Assembly: GCA_905250115.1 (NCBI GenBank)
Contig: CAJNOI010000005.1
Location: 124,001-188,000 of the forward strand
Length of the DNA stretch: 64,000 nt
DNA from: Adineta steineri
Lineage: Eukaryota > Rotifera > Eurotatoria > Adinetida > Adinetidae
Direction of reading: 5' to 3'
Part shown: positions 10,301 through 24,111 of the stretch, piece after piece
Layout: every line of letters begins with the position of its first letter
Numbering within the stretch: the stretch's first letter is position 1
Position numbers and translations under genes: made by a program
The notes under the pieces: model-generated
Seen by the model: only the letters and a program-made list of their open reading frames with translations
Databases searched by the model: none
What the model was told of the DNA's origin: nothing

Positions 10301-13300
10301 AATTGATGAGTACAAGTATAGTATAAGTTTTCTATTATTTCTATATTTTGAAAAGAATTTTTGTAAGACTATCTTTGACATTTTGATGAAAAATAAGAGA
10401 TTTGGCTTACATCTTAATAATTTAGATGATACATCAAGCCCTAGAACAATCAAAATATGTCATCGTATTCAAATGTCAGTTATCTACATTAAATAACTCT
10501 TCTAATATATGCTGTAATTATAGCTTCGATATGTGTAATCATGTTCGAAAAGGTCGTATTTTGATTAATAGCTTTCTTCCTAACTAAGAATCGTCAAATG
10601 TCGAAGACAATAAACCGAATGATTATATCATAAAGTTCGATTATGAACACGGTCATAATCTCATCTAAGTATCAAACTGATAAACCGATCAATTCAAAGA
10701 CGTTCATTGTGTAAACTAGTAAGTTCATCCTCTTAGTTTTATTTAAAAATAGTTAACGCATGGCTTGTTGTGCAATATAAATGAGATTCCGAGGTATCTG
10801 CACTGATAATCTATTCTCTAGTTTTCTAGACAGTTTTATTAATAAGATTTTTTTAAAAAATCCGTATGAAAAGTTCTTATGAATAACTTTTGAATAATTT
10901 CGGTATTTTTCCTAATGATATTATAGCATTTATTCTGTGTCCGAAACATTCGAATATAAATAGGTTTGTTGATCATTCCATATCTTCCATTGACATCATA
11001 TTAGATATAGCTTGTCCAAAGAAGCTTATAAAGATTTATTAGATAGGAATGTAGTGTATAATATTCAAGCAATGGTGTTAGATGATAATTGTTGATTTAA
11101 ATAGACTAGTAAATCAATATGATAATTAAATATTAGTTACTTTTAAGTTTCTGGATTGCATCAAATACCAACTCATCCATTAATTGACTTGATTTATTTA
11201 TTAAAAGTTTAGTTTACGATAAGATATTCTACTTTTGTTGAAACTTTTAGTCATTAAGACATGTATCAATAAAATATATTAACACATTCATAAAAGACAA
11301 GTGATAGAAAATAGAAGGAGATAAAAGAAACAGCATGCATTCATTTATGTCAAAGAAAGTTTTAAAGAAGTATACACTATAGAAAGAACAGTTCTTACAG
11401 TGATATTTATGTCAACTCCCGAAATATGCAGCAGAAGAGAACACAATTTCAAAATTCTTTTGATACATACTTTTTACTATTGTAGATTTCATTCTTGGAA
11501 TGAAATTATTTATCAATCGTTTTAAAATGTACATGATAAAGTCTATATAAAATATGTATGATACATTTTCAGATGACATTTGATTATAGTTATACTAAAT
11601 AACACGATAATTCACTTAGATATGTATTGCATGTTAGTAAATGTGTTTAAAATATTTTTTTAATTATTCTAATATTTTTGACATAAAGTGCCTAAAGTTA
11701 ATAGCTTGCGTCCTATGACAGCAAGATTATTATATTTCGCTTACAATGTTGATCTAAATAAAGTGAATACGATCAGTGATTGATCGCTATAATGTATGCA
11801 ATAATAAATACATCGCCTATGAAATGATTATCACAAAAAAAAAAGTTTTGAGAAAAAATGATAATACCTACATTGTCGTCAATTGTGAATGTAGAAGTTT
11901 AAATTTCTTTAGAGGTATAAAAAAATCTATTGTATACGTGTTCGATTACTGTCGATTTAAATGAATATGTCAAGTAATCCGGTAAACAAAATTCAAAGAA
12001 GGAAAAATCCGGAAAAGAATTGAATCACCTGAAAAGATTTTGTGGTGTGGGTGTTGGTGTGGAAGAAGAGTAGTCCATACCTATACATTCACACCAACAC
12101 TTGTCCCTACCCCACCCACACCCTCTTCTATGATTAATAAACTTCAAATAAAATTTCCCTGATTTTTTCTTTTTCGGATTTTCTTTTTTCAATTTCTTTT
12201 TTCCGTACTTTTCATTCTTCGGATTATGTTTTCCCGATTCTCTATTCAAGATTTTTCTCTTCCTGATTTCTTGACAACATCGATTTAAATGAACAAACAA
12301 GACGAGAGAAACATATGAGAGTACACAGGACATTTTTATTGGAATATAGCGAGCCAAAATTGAAGTTTGTATATCGATTTTCTTTAGTTCTGACAGCTGA
12401 ATCAAACTGATACCAATGCATCATCTAGTGAGACGACTAGTCGGAATTTTATGAAAGTGATAGAGATGCGTATATCAATCATATTGCTAACTGATGATTG
12501 TTATTATAAAAATGTATAATATATGTTCCAAGGTCTTTTCTCCCTTACACGTTCAATTAAATTGGAAGAAGTTTATAGTAGCTGATGTTTATTTCCTATT
12601 ATTTAAAGATAAACTGAATCAGATAAAAAGTAATCTAGATGTCTATTTTTATAATGAAAAAGATATAGATTTCCGTATATTTCCTTGAACTTTTTCTGTC
12701 ATTTATTATTTAGACCTGACCAGACTATTGTACTTTTTAATATGAACTCTTCGTACTCATTATTTATGTCATGTCACAAAACATAAGTACATAAGAATAT
12801 ATTTCAATCATTTTTGGTTGCAAAAAGCAGTTTTAAAAGAAATAATGTTCACGATCTGCATGCTAGATAATACGAGGAATTATGATTATTTTACTATAAA
12901 ATCTCTATTTTTTAGATTCATTTTTTTGAAATATAATGTAAAAAACGATTCTTGAATTAATCGACTCCATTTTATAGACACCGGGCAGATTCTATTCAGG
13001 TAACATTTTTTCTTGTAATAATACTTTATACAAAGACTATAAAGAATAGAAAAAGAATTTTTCATTTATAAATAACAGATTTTATCGAGAAAAGAACTTA
13101 CGGAAAAGAATATTATATCATGTTTCCATTATTAGAACGTAATTTTGTGACACATAGTTTGAATAGGTATAATCTTCTGGAGCATTTCTTTAAAATCAAA
13201 TCAGTCTGTCAAATAACGACATAACATGCAATCTATCCAAGGTCAGAACAAAATAGACTGACTGATTTTATTACTTCTATAATTTGACATATATAATGCT

Positions 13301-14129
13301 ACTGTGTTTTTTACCCTATAGCTTATATAATCAAATAATAATTTTAAGGTTTTAGATATTCTTTGTGTCGCTTGATTATAATCGTAGCAATTAATATAGA
13401 ATATCTGATACTAATGATTAATCTATGTCAAAGAATAGAACAAATGTTAATTATGTGACTGAAAACGAGAAGAGAAAAAATAATTCATAGAAATAGATCA
13501 CAGTCGGAGCTCTTGTCTATCAAAGAATTACTAGACTAGAAATCATTTTTATATTTAGTATATTAATATGTTATTTAGAAAAATATTTAAATTATTTTCG
13601 AGTTCATCGAGTCAACATGTCAAAAAAAAAGTATTATATAAATCTTTTGTTTCAAAGTTTGATAGAGAATAATATTTCACAAAAAACAAGAATGACATCA
13701 ATCATTTCATACGAATAATAGAGCATATATCCAGGAAAATAATGTTTAGAATAAAAATAACTATCATAAGAAGAGAATGATTTTTTTATTATTGACATAA
13801 TGAAGTCCTCTAATCATTTTTTGGCACTTAAGGCAGAGTTGAAGTAGCAACAGAAATACGATTGTTAAGGAAATAGATTGGATTATAAAAGAATAAAAAT
13901 GAAGGATTCTGAAATCAAAGCGTAACCGTATGAAAAATCAAATCGATTGAAACGAGAGAATATATACTTTTTCCGGACTTTAACGAGAAGAATTATAAAA
14001 TTTTAAGCAACGAGATTAACAAACATGTGTATGGGCATGAAACATCTATTGTTATTGTTCTTTTTGTCTTCTTGAATAGAATAGTAAATCATTAGTATCC
14101 TTGTTTTTAGAAGCATCGTTTTCAAACTT
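7358..14129. other. Gene-poor AT-rich region
   Basis: Nearly 6.8 kb with no supported gene. The open frames at 7420-7707, 8815-9015, 9230-9460, 10181-10453, 11776-11964 and 12494-12688 show no domain, splice partners or coding bias that I can see. The only structured part is 11975-12300, listed separately. Confidence 0.5.
11975..12300. repeat. Strand-skewed low-complexity block around a GGTGTG foldback
   Basis: At 12040-12060 the plus strand reads GTGGTGTGGGTGTTGGTG, and by 12088-12124 it has switched to CACACCAACAC and CACCCACACCC, so the two can pair. On each side are purine- or pyrimidine-rich strings with repeated TCCGGAAAA/TTTTTCGGATTT words. The open frames here (12025-12405) are Lys/Lys-Asn strings produced by that bias. 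It resembles the array at 1806-2174 and may be a decayed copy of the same element. Confidence 0.45.
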
Positions 14130-14612
14130 ATCATGAACAGTTAAACAAGTACTACCATTTCTTGATAATTCTTCTTTGCTTTTAGATTCATTGCTAGTAT
14201 GTTTCTTATCGAATATATTATTTTTAGAGCATTAATATTATTAGAAGTTTCAAATACACTTTATTAGCTATACAAAATATAAAACAAGAACAGAATTCTA
14301 AATAAAACATGAATAAAATATAATCAGACGTTTCATAATCACATCTGCTTTATCATCTTAATTATCTTTTAGCTTAACAAGTATGACATCTTCTTGATTA
14401 ATTCATTGTTTTTTTTGCGACTTCGTCTGTCACGAATATGAGATTAGATTATCTCTCCATGTATAGTATCAAAATAGAACGCTTCCAAAAACTATGACGC
14501 AAAATATATGTTATTTGAGTATAAGATTATTCTTCTCCTTTGAGAATTAATTCATATTTGATATCATTGTTTATTATTTGTGCTATTTTTTCCTTTCGTT
14601 TTCTGAGGTTAT
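14130..14612 (-). pseudogene. eIF1A pseudogene
   Basis: About 14325-14612 aligns along its length with the first exon of the intact eIF1A gene (7060-7357), for example the shared plus-strand words CATCTGCTTTATCATCTT and TCTTGATTAATTCATTG. About 14130-14250 aligns more weakly with the acidic-tail exon. The start codon position reads ATA, the codon for the Gln in RDYQD is TAA, and there are several small shifts. An intron-like gap is kept between the two parts, so this is a decayed DNA-level duplicate and not a processed copy. In a bdelloid this could be a dying ohnologue or a local duplicate. Confidence 0.85.
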
Positions 14613-16107
14613 GTTTATAGTTGATAACAGTTAATTTATGCAATAAAAATAGTGTAATGGCATTTTTCTCCAACTAAATAGTTGACAGTTTAGGAGCGAT
14701 GATGAAACAATAACTGCAGTAAGATATATAAGTTATCAACAGACGCCATATATAACAATATATTTTGTATTTAGAGACACTAGTTTATTTACTATATGAT
14801 AAAAAGAGTTATGATGACATTGCATATTTTTTTTGCTAGTTCTTATGCTATCCTTCTTCGTTTCATATAGTCAACAACCCTATGAAGTCAATTATGCATT
14901 AATAATACATTCAATTAATTTGATACTGCCAATACTTATCAAAATCATGCTTCGAATAGTCTTTTATATGTTAGAATTCGTATTTTATTCATTAAAAGAT
15001 CAAACAATATGAGAAAAATATTACTCAGTCAGTAAACTATTTCGAAATAATAAGCATAATTATTAGTAAAGTATAAAATGTCTAGACAAAGTTTTTATTC
15101 TTTTCAGATTGTAGCGAAGACATATTTCTAAGAAAAAATTTTCAATCATGATTATTTACTATGGAAACATCATGATTATAATATTCTATATGACAAAAAA
15201 ACAAAATAAAACTTTATAATTCTGTCCTTTGTTATTTATCAATAAAATAATCATATTCTGCTCTGTCTTGAATCAATACCCTTGTTAGAAAGTACTAAAT
15301 ACTTGAGACGAATATTAAGTGATATGAATTTTTCCATTGTGAATAAAACTATTTTGAAATAATAAGAGTAGAGAAATATATCTAAGTCACATTACTTTTT
15401 AATGCTTGTATACACAAGCAGTTTAAAATATATTCGAATACCTAGATGTTTTATTTTGATATTTTGCTCGAAGTTTTCGATTGTCATTGATTGATAGTAC
15501 TTATAAAGATTATATATTGATAATAAAAAAGAAAAACTACCTTCATCATTTATTACATTTAGAAAATTCGAGGTATAGGTATACTTATTCAATGACATGT
15601 GTAGATTTAATCTAAATATTTTTTTTTGCATACATGAATATATTTTTAAAGAAAAATAATTGTACAGCTAAATACTATTTATAGTAGGTGTATCCAGTTG
15701 ATTTTATTCAAACTAAATTAATGTTATTCTATCCTCTATTTATCTTTTATATTCTTCCTAATTTTTTGCTTCACTTGTCATTTGTCTCCTCTTTCTGTCA
15801 TTAGTGTCCATGCATCATCAGCAATTTAACTAGGAGGAAAATGTATATATTGTCGAAACATTGAAGATTATTTATATGAACTGACAGTCTTACAATCTGT
15901 TATTATTTACAACCATAGATGTTCTGCACTTTATATACGCATCATTAGAACTAATTAATTTTACACTTCAAAGTTTGTTAACCTAAAGAAATGAAGATAT
16001 ATATTATTGATTGCATATTTTTTACATAAATTCTTATTTGAAATTAATTAGTTTTTAATATAAACTATTCTGTTAATATCTAAAGAGTTTCAACACTGAG
16101 TCATATC
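14613..16107. other. AT-rich non-coding stretch
   Basis: Nothing recognised; the 79-codon frame at 15392-15631 has no family features. Confidence 0.55.
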
Positions 16108-16806
16108 CAGGGTGTTCTAAGAGTTCTGTCAACTTAAGAAATACGTTTATCCCCATTACTATACAAGCTTAGTTTGATCCGTTTTTTTGTCTGAAAGAGA
16201 AGTGAATAAAGTTTTTTTTTGTGTAATGCAAAGTTTATAAATTCTCTAGAAAGCCTATCCTTTTGGTGAAAACATGAGAACCTAGACTTTGCTAAAAGCC
16301 GATAATAACCAATTGTTTACAACAATTTTATTTCGCATATATTTCGACTTAACACAATGATGAAATCTTAAATTGATTTTTGAAAGATGAAGCTTCGAGA
16401 GTTTTATGATTGCAAAAAAAAACGTCTTTCAGACATTTTTATTCTACTGTGAAGTAGTGGTACTATATAAGTTGTTCATATTAAGTAAGGGAAAAGTCAC
16501 TACAGAAAATCAACAGAATTGATTTATGCAGTTTTAGTAGAGCTTTTCACGAAGCATCTTTTGGCAAAAAGATTAAGATTTTATTATTTTCTCAGACCGA
16601 GGTATTTGCGAAATCAGAAATGTTTGTAAATATTTTTGGTTGTTTTTTGACATCTAGAAAAATGTAAGTTTTGATGTTTTCACCAAAAGAATAGCCTTTC
16701 TAGAGAATTTAGAAACTTTGTACTACACAAAAAAAAGATTAGACTAAGCTTGTATGGTAATGAAGATAAACGCATTTCTTAAGTAGACAGGACTTTTGGG
16801 ACACTG
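16108..16806. mobile_element. Mariner-type non-autonomous foldback element
   Basis: The left end (CAGGGTGTTCTAAGAGTTC) and the right end read on the other strand (CAGTGTCCCAAAAGTCC) start an inverted repeat of roughly 140-180 bases. Shared blocks include AACTTAAGAAATACG, CATACAAGCTTAG, AAATTCTCTAGAAAG and CTTTTGGTGAAAACAT. The left arm carries about 35 extra bases near 16185. Ends of the form CAGGGTGTCCCAAAAGT are typical of mariner/Tc1-group elements. A TA follows the right end (16807-16808), but the left flank does not show a clean TA. There is no transposase frame in the ~370-base centre, so it is non-autonomous (MITE-like) and old. Confidence 0.75.
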
Positions 16807-17128
16807 TAAATTTTACACTTTATTTCTATTTTATATTAATTAGCTCTTGTTAATTTTCTAAATGTGTATTAAGCATAAAGTAATAGTAGAACATGGTTCG
16901 GTGATATAAAAAGAAACATATAGAATGGATAAAAAAAGTTGAGTACTTGAAGGAAGAAAGAGAGAAAAACAATATTAGACAGTTGAAGAATGAATGAAGA
17001 AGAAGAGAGAAAAAAAAAGAGAGAAGAGGAAAAAGACGTGTTATTCATTGTCATGATTATCATTACATTTTAGACATTCCATTTCAACCGGTTAGAAGCT
17101 ATATTTATTTCATCCGTTATACTCAACA

Positions 17129-20100
17129 ATGTCAAATATAACAACAACAGCAACTAAATTGACAATTAATACACCAAAATATTATAATCAATTTCGAGAT
17201 ATACATAATATTTTAGTCAAATTTACTAATCCATATATATTCATAATTGGATTTATTGGTCTCATTACTAATACGTCAACTATTGTGCTTCTATCAAAAA
17301 ATTTTGTAACAAAAAGTCTTAAACATAAATGGGCATTAATTGCATTAGGTATGTAACAAATAAGATTTTCAAAAGATCTATTTTTATAGCATTTCTATAT
17401 AATATTTTGACTGAAAAATCACACACGCTATTAATATGTTTAGTATTTTTCTTATGTTTAATTATTCTATTGTCAGCAAAGAAGATAGTTGAATATTCAT
17501 ATATGAGAAATCAAAGACAGAAAACAAGAAAAGAATAAATCCGATATGAAACTAAATAGTTAATTATATAAAAGGAACAACATTATATTTTTTTACTATA
17601 GTTAAGCAAACACATACATAACAAATCAAAAATGGCATGTTTATTTTAATAGATAACATTCTTTCAAGAATATAGGATATTAAGTGTATCTTTGATGATA
17701 TTAGTGTAGTAAAAATATAAGAAATTCGAGTAATTCATTTGAAAAATAAGCACTTCGGAGTGCATATCTATTAGTAAATCAGTATAATCAATGCAGAGAA
17801 AGTTATCCATGTAGACAGGAATTTGAAAAAATACATTTTCTCTAAATTGCTCGATTTGAAAACGACAAATACTTTAGTTTTTTTATCGTTAAAACTCATT
17901 GTTTTTAGATTCTAGAATAAAAGTGATGAAACACTGAAATTCTCTCCGTTTTCACATCTGGAAAGTTGTCGATAGACGCGTTTTCTTCCGTGTTTTTGTT
18001 AAGCGTTAATGGTTCACAATCGTCGTTCAATTTTGTCCGTTTGAATATGTTTTTCCTAATTTATTGTCTGCTTGAGTAATTTCTCGGCCGAAATTTATTT
18101 TTATCTTGTTATTATAAATCAATAAAAATTAATGGAAACACTGCATGGATATGAAGAAAAATCATTAGAAATATGAAAAATCAATTTAAATGAATGCTTT
18201 TCATTTTAATCTTGTTATCGATCATGTCTAATGATTTCTGAATAATTTCTAGCAATCAAATTTAGTTTATTAGTTTTGAGAAAACATCTATGTGTTTTTT
18301 CATTATATGTATAGCATAAAACCTAGATTTAGTTATTCTCCATATTGAGATATTAATAATTAACTTAATCTCAAAAAATTGAGATGTCATAGTCTTTCGT
18401 TTGACATTCTCATGTATAATAACAGAATATTATTCTACAATAATGATTTACATTTATGACATGTCAAATTTTCCTGACTACTTATATTATTTTCCTCATA
18501 TACGTAGTAATTATAAGTCATTATTAACCATTGATATGTATTTTTCTTCATAACAAATAATCATTTGGGTTAAATAGTATAGCATGGAGGGTGACTCTTT
18601 CTTTCAGCTATTTTTTTACTATGATATGTTATTTCAGAATAGTCGCGTTAGATCAATAGCTAGTCTTATAATTAATTCTACTTTGATCTTCCTATAAGGA
18701 AATAATTTAGCTAATAGTTATTTTACTCAATAATTTGAATTTCATATATATTAACGAGAAAAAGTAATATATATTAAAATATAGCCGGAATAGTATATTA
18801 TACGAATGATTTAAGATAAATCATTTTGTTAGCTTTACTCAAAGTTATTACATATCCGGCAATGCGGAAATTCAAACATCGTGCATGGAATAGTATATTG
18901 AACAAGTTGTTTGCTCAATTATAATGACCTTGAAGATATAAAAGGGTACTATTAGAACAAAAAATAAGCTAAATAGAAGCAAAAATAACTGAGTATGTCA
19001 GAGTGTTTGCTATTTTCTATTTATATAGGAAATAATTGATCTATATTTTTATGCGATTTTATTTATTCTTCATTTATTTTACAATAACAAAACTAATGAA
19101 AAATGAATTTTAATAAAATAATACAAATCTACGAAATATTTCTTTATTTTTATTTAGCTCTTAGTGATATTATTTATAATATTGCTTTATTAATTCGAGT
19201 TTTTCATGGTTTTTTTGGTGGAAACCATATATATTTTGTTATAACTATTTCATTTCTTAGTCATTTAGCTGAAGTACTTTCAGCTTGTTTTACTGTATTA
19301 TTTACTATACAACGTTATACTGCTGTTCGATATCCAATTCAAGCAGCTACACATAAACGATTATCACCAATTGTTTCTTGTTTATTAATTCTTGCATTTA
19401 GTATTGTATTTTATTCTTTATTAATACATTATAATGATTACTCTGAGGGTACCGAAGAACTTCATTTATTTTGGTTTATTACTGATGCTTTATTCTCGTT
19501 TGTCATTCCATTTTCCCTTATTTTAATGTTCAATATACTAATTATTAATTTAATTCGTAAACACGGACGTTCACCTATTACTGTACAATCAACATTACGA
19601 CGTGATAAACAAGTTAAATATACAAAAATTCGTCAACAAAACCAAAATAATCCTCGTGAGGAAAGTTGTTCAGGAACGTATTCGTATGGTTGTCCACCGA
19701 CTTTACAGGGTACATTATCAGAAGCGGATAACGATAAAAAAATTAATTTAATTAATTCATTGAACAAACATGATGAAAGTACTACTTTAATGAAAAAGAA
19801 AGAAACAATAGTATTATATAATAATGTCGATGGAACTCAATTGCAGTCAAATAACAAATGTATTTCAATAGTAAGTTATTAAAATATCCAATTGATGAAG
19901 TTGATAAACAAAATATCATATTTCCTATTTATAAAGAAGACATCAAAGACGACAAAATCTCATTTTTAATTGGAGTTATCGAGTACTCTTTCGTAAATTA
20001 AAATATTCTTCATGAAAAGAAACTAGATATGATTATGAATATTTATAGATATTTTTCTTTTCCATGTCAATGGAATAACAATTTTCCTAAATAGCTCCTT

Positions 20101-21609
20101 ATACTTGAAAAAACAGTCAAACATCATTATACTTGAAAAGCGATAAAACATCCTTATACTTGAAAAGCAGTCAAACATCCTTATAATTAAATAAACATGG
20201 CGTAAATAATAAGCTACGAGTCACTTTGAAATGCTAAAGCTATAAATTATACTCTGATTACAATGAGAAAGTTCAACAGAAATATAATTATACATTTACA
20301 GTATATATTTGTAGAAATAACAGGAAGTTTTATACCAAATATTTCTATATCATATAAGTTTATTGTCTGAAAGATAGAATTTCTTCATATATTTTCAAAT
20401 AATTTACATCGAGATTTTTGTTTTCTTATAAAAAACTTATTTTAACAGATTTCGCCTAATATGACATGTATACGTAGATACCATTATCTTACTATCTAAT
20501 GTATGATATAAAGAATATAAAAGTGTGCTGAAATAACTTATGACTTTTTGATATTTATTTTCTATCGAACAGAGATTATCTTATTACTGAGAGTTTATGA
20601 TACCGTGTTATCTATAAACATTACATGAAGATCAAGTATAGTACAGCTATAAAATATTATTCGTATTAGCTTTCTACGCTTTTAGAGGCATGTACGATGG
20701 TATTTTTTTAAAAACATATATGAAACATTTCAGATAACTATTTCTCTCCTACAACATATGACTTTGAATTCATCGAAAGATATAGGATATGTTCTTTAAT
20801 GTTACCGGATAGTTAACTATCGAATGTTGGTTTATTTATATTAAGAATATTAATGTATTATTATCTATAATATAAATGACATAGATAAATATTATCTTAA
20901 TAAGTCTTCCATGAATAAAACTTCAACATAAATCCTTACAGAATAACTAAAAAAATGTTTTATTGTATATTTTTATATTTAATATATTTTTTTTTAGTCA
21001 CCAAACGAAATAGTATATCCAGATATGGTAACAAATGATCTTTCACAAACATCTAAACAAGATACCACATTACTACATAATGATAAGAAAAAAATGCCTA
21101 ATATATCATTAAATTTAAATGGATCACAAGAAGTCGTATTTTCATCATATGATGCAGAGTATGTTTCTCCTAAAGATAGTCAAACAACACAATCAATTCG
21201 TGTTACACGTATGCTTGTTCTTGTTTCAACATGTTTTCTTATACTCAATGCACCAGTACATATATGTATGATAGCCCTGAAAATTTATACTACTATTAAT
21301 ACACCAGTTTTTCATGAACATACTGAACTGTCGAATTTCCTACATGGAGCAAATTTAACAGATAGTTCATCAAAAAAGTTTGTTTATATTCAAGCAGATG
21401 ATAATGTAACACATCACAATGATACATCATCACTTGATATGAATGATGTTGACGATAAAATTCTCATTCATCTAATCTATATGGCCATTTTAATTACACA
21501 AGCGATATCATATGCATCATATTCAATTAATTTTCTTCTTTACTCTTTTAGTGGTATAACCTTTCGAACAGGTCTAAGACAATTCCTTAATAAACTGCGC
21601 AGTCATTAG
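17129..21609 (+). CDS. Rhodopsin-like GPCR with very long third intracellular loop
   Basis: Exons 17129-17348, 19158-19870 and 20998-21609 join in frame to 514 residues. The introns are 1809 and 1127 bp, both GT-AG; the first join rebuilds the segment 2 motif ALSDIIYN. Segment 1 is about residues 35-58. Segment 3 ends with FTIQRYTAVRYPI, a DRY variant with Gln for Asp. Segment 5 is FVIPFSLILMFNILIINLI. Segments 6 (VTRMLVLVSTCFLILNAPV) and 7 (SYASYSINFLLYSFSGITFR) lie in the last exon. Between segments 5 and 6 is a loop of roughly 180 polar residues rich in Asn, Lys, Ser and Thr. The loop pattern suggests a peptide or amine receptor; the ligand cannot be named. The usual Cys before segment 3 is not seen. 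The TM7 style resembles FMRFamide-receptor-like orphans. Confidence 0.85.
20097..20187. repeat. Tandem repeat, ~27 bp x 3.3
   Basis: Units of the form CCTTATACTTGAAAA followed by GCAGTCAAACAT repeat three times with a partial fourth copy, inside the second intron of the GPCR gene. Units differ by a few bases. Confidence 0.85.
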
Positions 21610-23979
21610 CATTTATCTTATTAAGTATTTATATATATGTTAATAGGCCTTTTTTTTGTGAAAAATTGTAACTTTTATGATTGTCTATGTAATAAAAAAA
21701 ACGATTATAATTAAAGAATTATTTTCGATAGATAGACGATATCAAATTTATGTTTTCTACAATCATCACTTTCGACTATATTTTTCTTTTGCTTATATAG
21801 TTAAAATAAATCTCAATAAAAAAAGTTTTTTCTGTTGTTCTTATAATTAAGTTTAGTCTAAAAAATAAATAAAATATTCTCATTTGTGCGACTGGTACTA
21901 TTGTTTTTTGTATTATTTAATTGGCTAACATTGGTTGTTCGACATTATAATATTGTGATACATATACGGTGTTCGAAAGTACTATAATTCAACTGTTTAT
22001 ATACTATGCTGTTCGATCCAGGGTTTTTTTTTATTTCATCCTCAATAATATTATAATACATTCAGCATATGATGCAGTAGAAGAATATATTAAAAAAGCC
22101 GATTATTTTCTATTAATTTATTGCCTAGAATTTTACATCTGACAAGTACTATCTGACAAAAAATAAATATTAATATTAATGTAAACATACAACTAATCTC
22201 TATTTGATCCTTGAATTTGTAAGGAAGTTTTTAGTTTTTTCAAGATAAATTATTTGCATATGTAAAAGTTAATGAAGATCTTTAGATATGGTCAAAAACT
22301 ATATCTAGCCTATAGAATGCTCTCTATTCTGTAAATATTTTTACAGAATAAAAGCTTACTCTGTTTACAACGAGCATAGAACTCCAGGGTTTAAAACATC
22401 AGATAGATTATCTTATTACTTCTCATTGTTTAGTTATAGATCAATTTTCTTTGCGTTATACTGTAATTCTATCAATGTGCAAACAAATATTTTGCAAGGG
22501 TTGAAAAATATATGTACATACATTTTTCAGAAAATATAACTTTGCATAATCTATTGAACTGAAAACAAATATGTCATAGTATTGTATTTTATGACCTATT
22601 ATTATGACTTGCATGGTTTCTGTCTGTTTTACAAATATTTTACATGTTAACTCTTGTTAGTATAACTGTTATAACGATGTTTTAATGATCGATGCTAAAC
22701 AGCTAATTACTGAAATAAAGCAATTATATCGTTTGTACTCATACATCACTCTAACAACGTAGGAGGAATACGAATTGAAAATTCAATGTAAGATTGATAG
22801 TAATAATACCATGATTTTTCTTACAAATGCACGAAGATATAAAACAGTTAATCACATGTTTTTCAATTAAATAGTGTAAGAACAATGTTCAAAATTAACA
22901 CATTCAAGATGATATGGTCCATACTATATTTTAAGGAAAAATTATATAGTGAACGCACTTTTTTCTCTTAGACAAAAGGTTCAACATAATATGCCATCTA
23001 CTATGTATTCGATACTTTTGAGTCCTTTATTTCATAACACAATGCTTCTTGTTAAAAAATTTAAGATGAAAAGATTAATTACGATCAAAATAGAAAGTTT
23101 TTACTGTTTTTGCTATCGCATGATTCACTTCCTTTGATTCTTGCTTCCTTCCTTTTTCATAACAGCCAGTACAGCGTTTGAACATATATTGCGCAGATAC
23201 TTTTACTTATTTCGAGCTTGTACTCCGTGAATTTACGTTCTTTTGACTTGTTAATTACTGTTTCTGATCAAAATTCAGATTTTTGGATGATGCACCAAGG
23301 AGTAAAGATAACACAAGACTTTCATGAAATTAAAAGATGATTATATTGTCTACTACATCGTTTTTCTTGTATATCAAATAAGTATTCAAAGATTTTGACC
23401 ACTTTACATGGATGAGCTAAAGTGACATGAATATCAGACAACAAGACAGCAGAGAAAAAGTTTATTAGGTACATTTATTAAAATTTTATTATTCATGTGA
23501 ATGAATACCTTGATCAATTTTGATACAAAAACTTCAAGTAACAGTATATCTCAATGGAATGATTTCGATTACAATAGTACAGACAATAAAGATATTGTAA
23601 TAATATGTTCTTTCGTATTAATTCTGATATCATTTCATTGTGAAAAAAAAGTTCTTTTGATATTGTCAACGTCTCAAGTTCAGATTCAAATTGATGATCC
23701 GTATTTCACAATGATAGAGTACAATGGCATTTGATGACATAGACATATTATTACATAGCCGTTATCATCGACCAAAATAATACGTTATATAAAGGTGAAT
23801 TAATCGGAAGCTTAGTCTAGAAAACAGGGCACCACATATAATTCCAAAATATCATAATTACTACTCTATATTAACAATGAATTACATTAATTTTAACCTT
23901 GATAATATTTTCTCTCATTTACATTATTTATTAAAAATGCTATACATTGTTTGTCTATCTTTAATTTGTTGTCTGCAAA
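21610..23979. other. AT-rich intergenic region
   Basis: No gene supported. Frames at 22949-23137 and 23501-23734 are short and without domain features. Confidence 0.55.
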
Positions 23980-24103
23980 CAAGGTTGCCAGGTCTTTAGG
24001 ATTTCCTGGAAAATTTCCGGATATTTTTCCGATTTCTCGAAGAACCTATGAATTTTAGCAATCAGATTTTGGATTTTCGAGTGTAGCATCTGGTAACTCT
24101 GAG
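23980..24103. mobile_element. Short hAT-type MITE with 8-bp target duplication
   Basis: The left end CAAGGTTGCCAGGTC pairs with the right end, read on the other strand as CAGAGTTACCAGATG. The 8 bases TCTGCAAA stand directly before the element (23972-23979) and again directly after it (24104-24111), as expected for hAT insertion. About 124 bp, no coding capacity. The small frame reported on the minus strand here is a by-product of the element. Confidence 0.7.
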
Positions 24104-24111
24104 TCTGCAAA

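Noticed and set aside
12025-12405. 126-codon minus-strand frame
   Set aside because: Product is Lys-rich low complexity produced by a strand-skewed repeat block.
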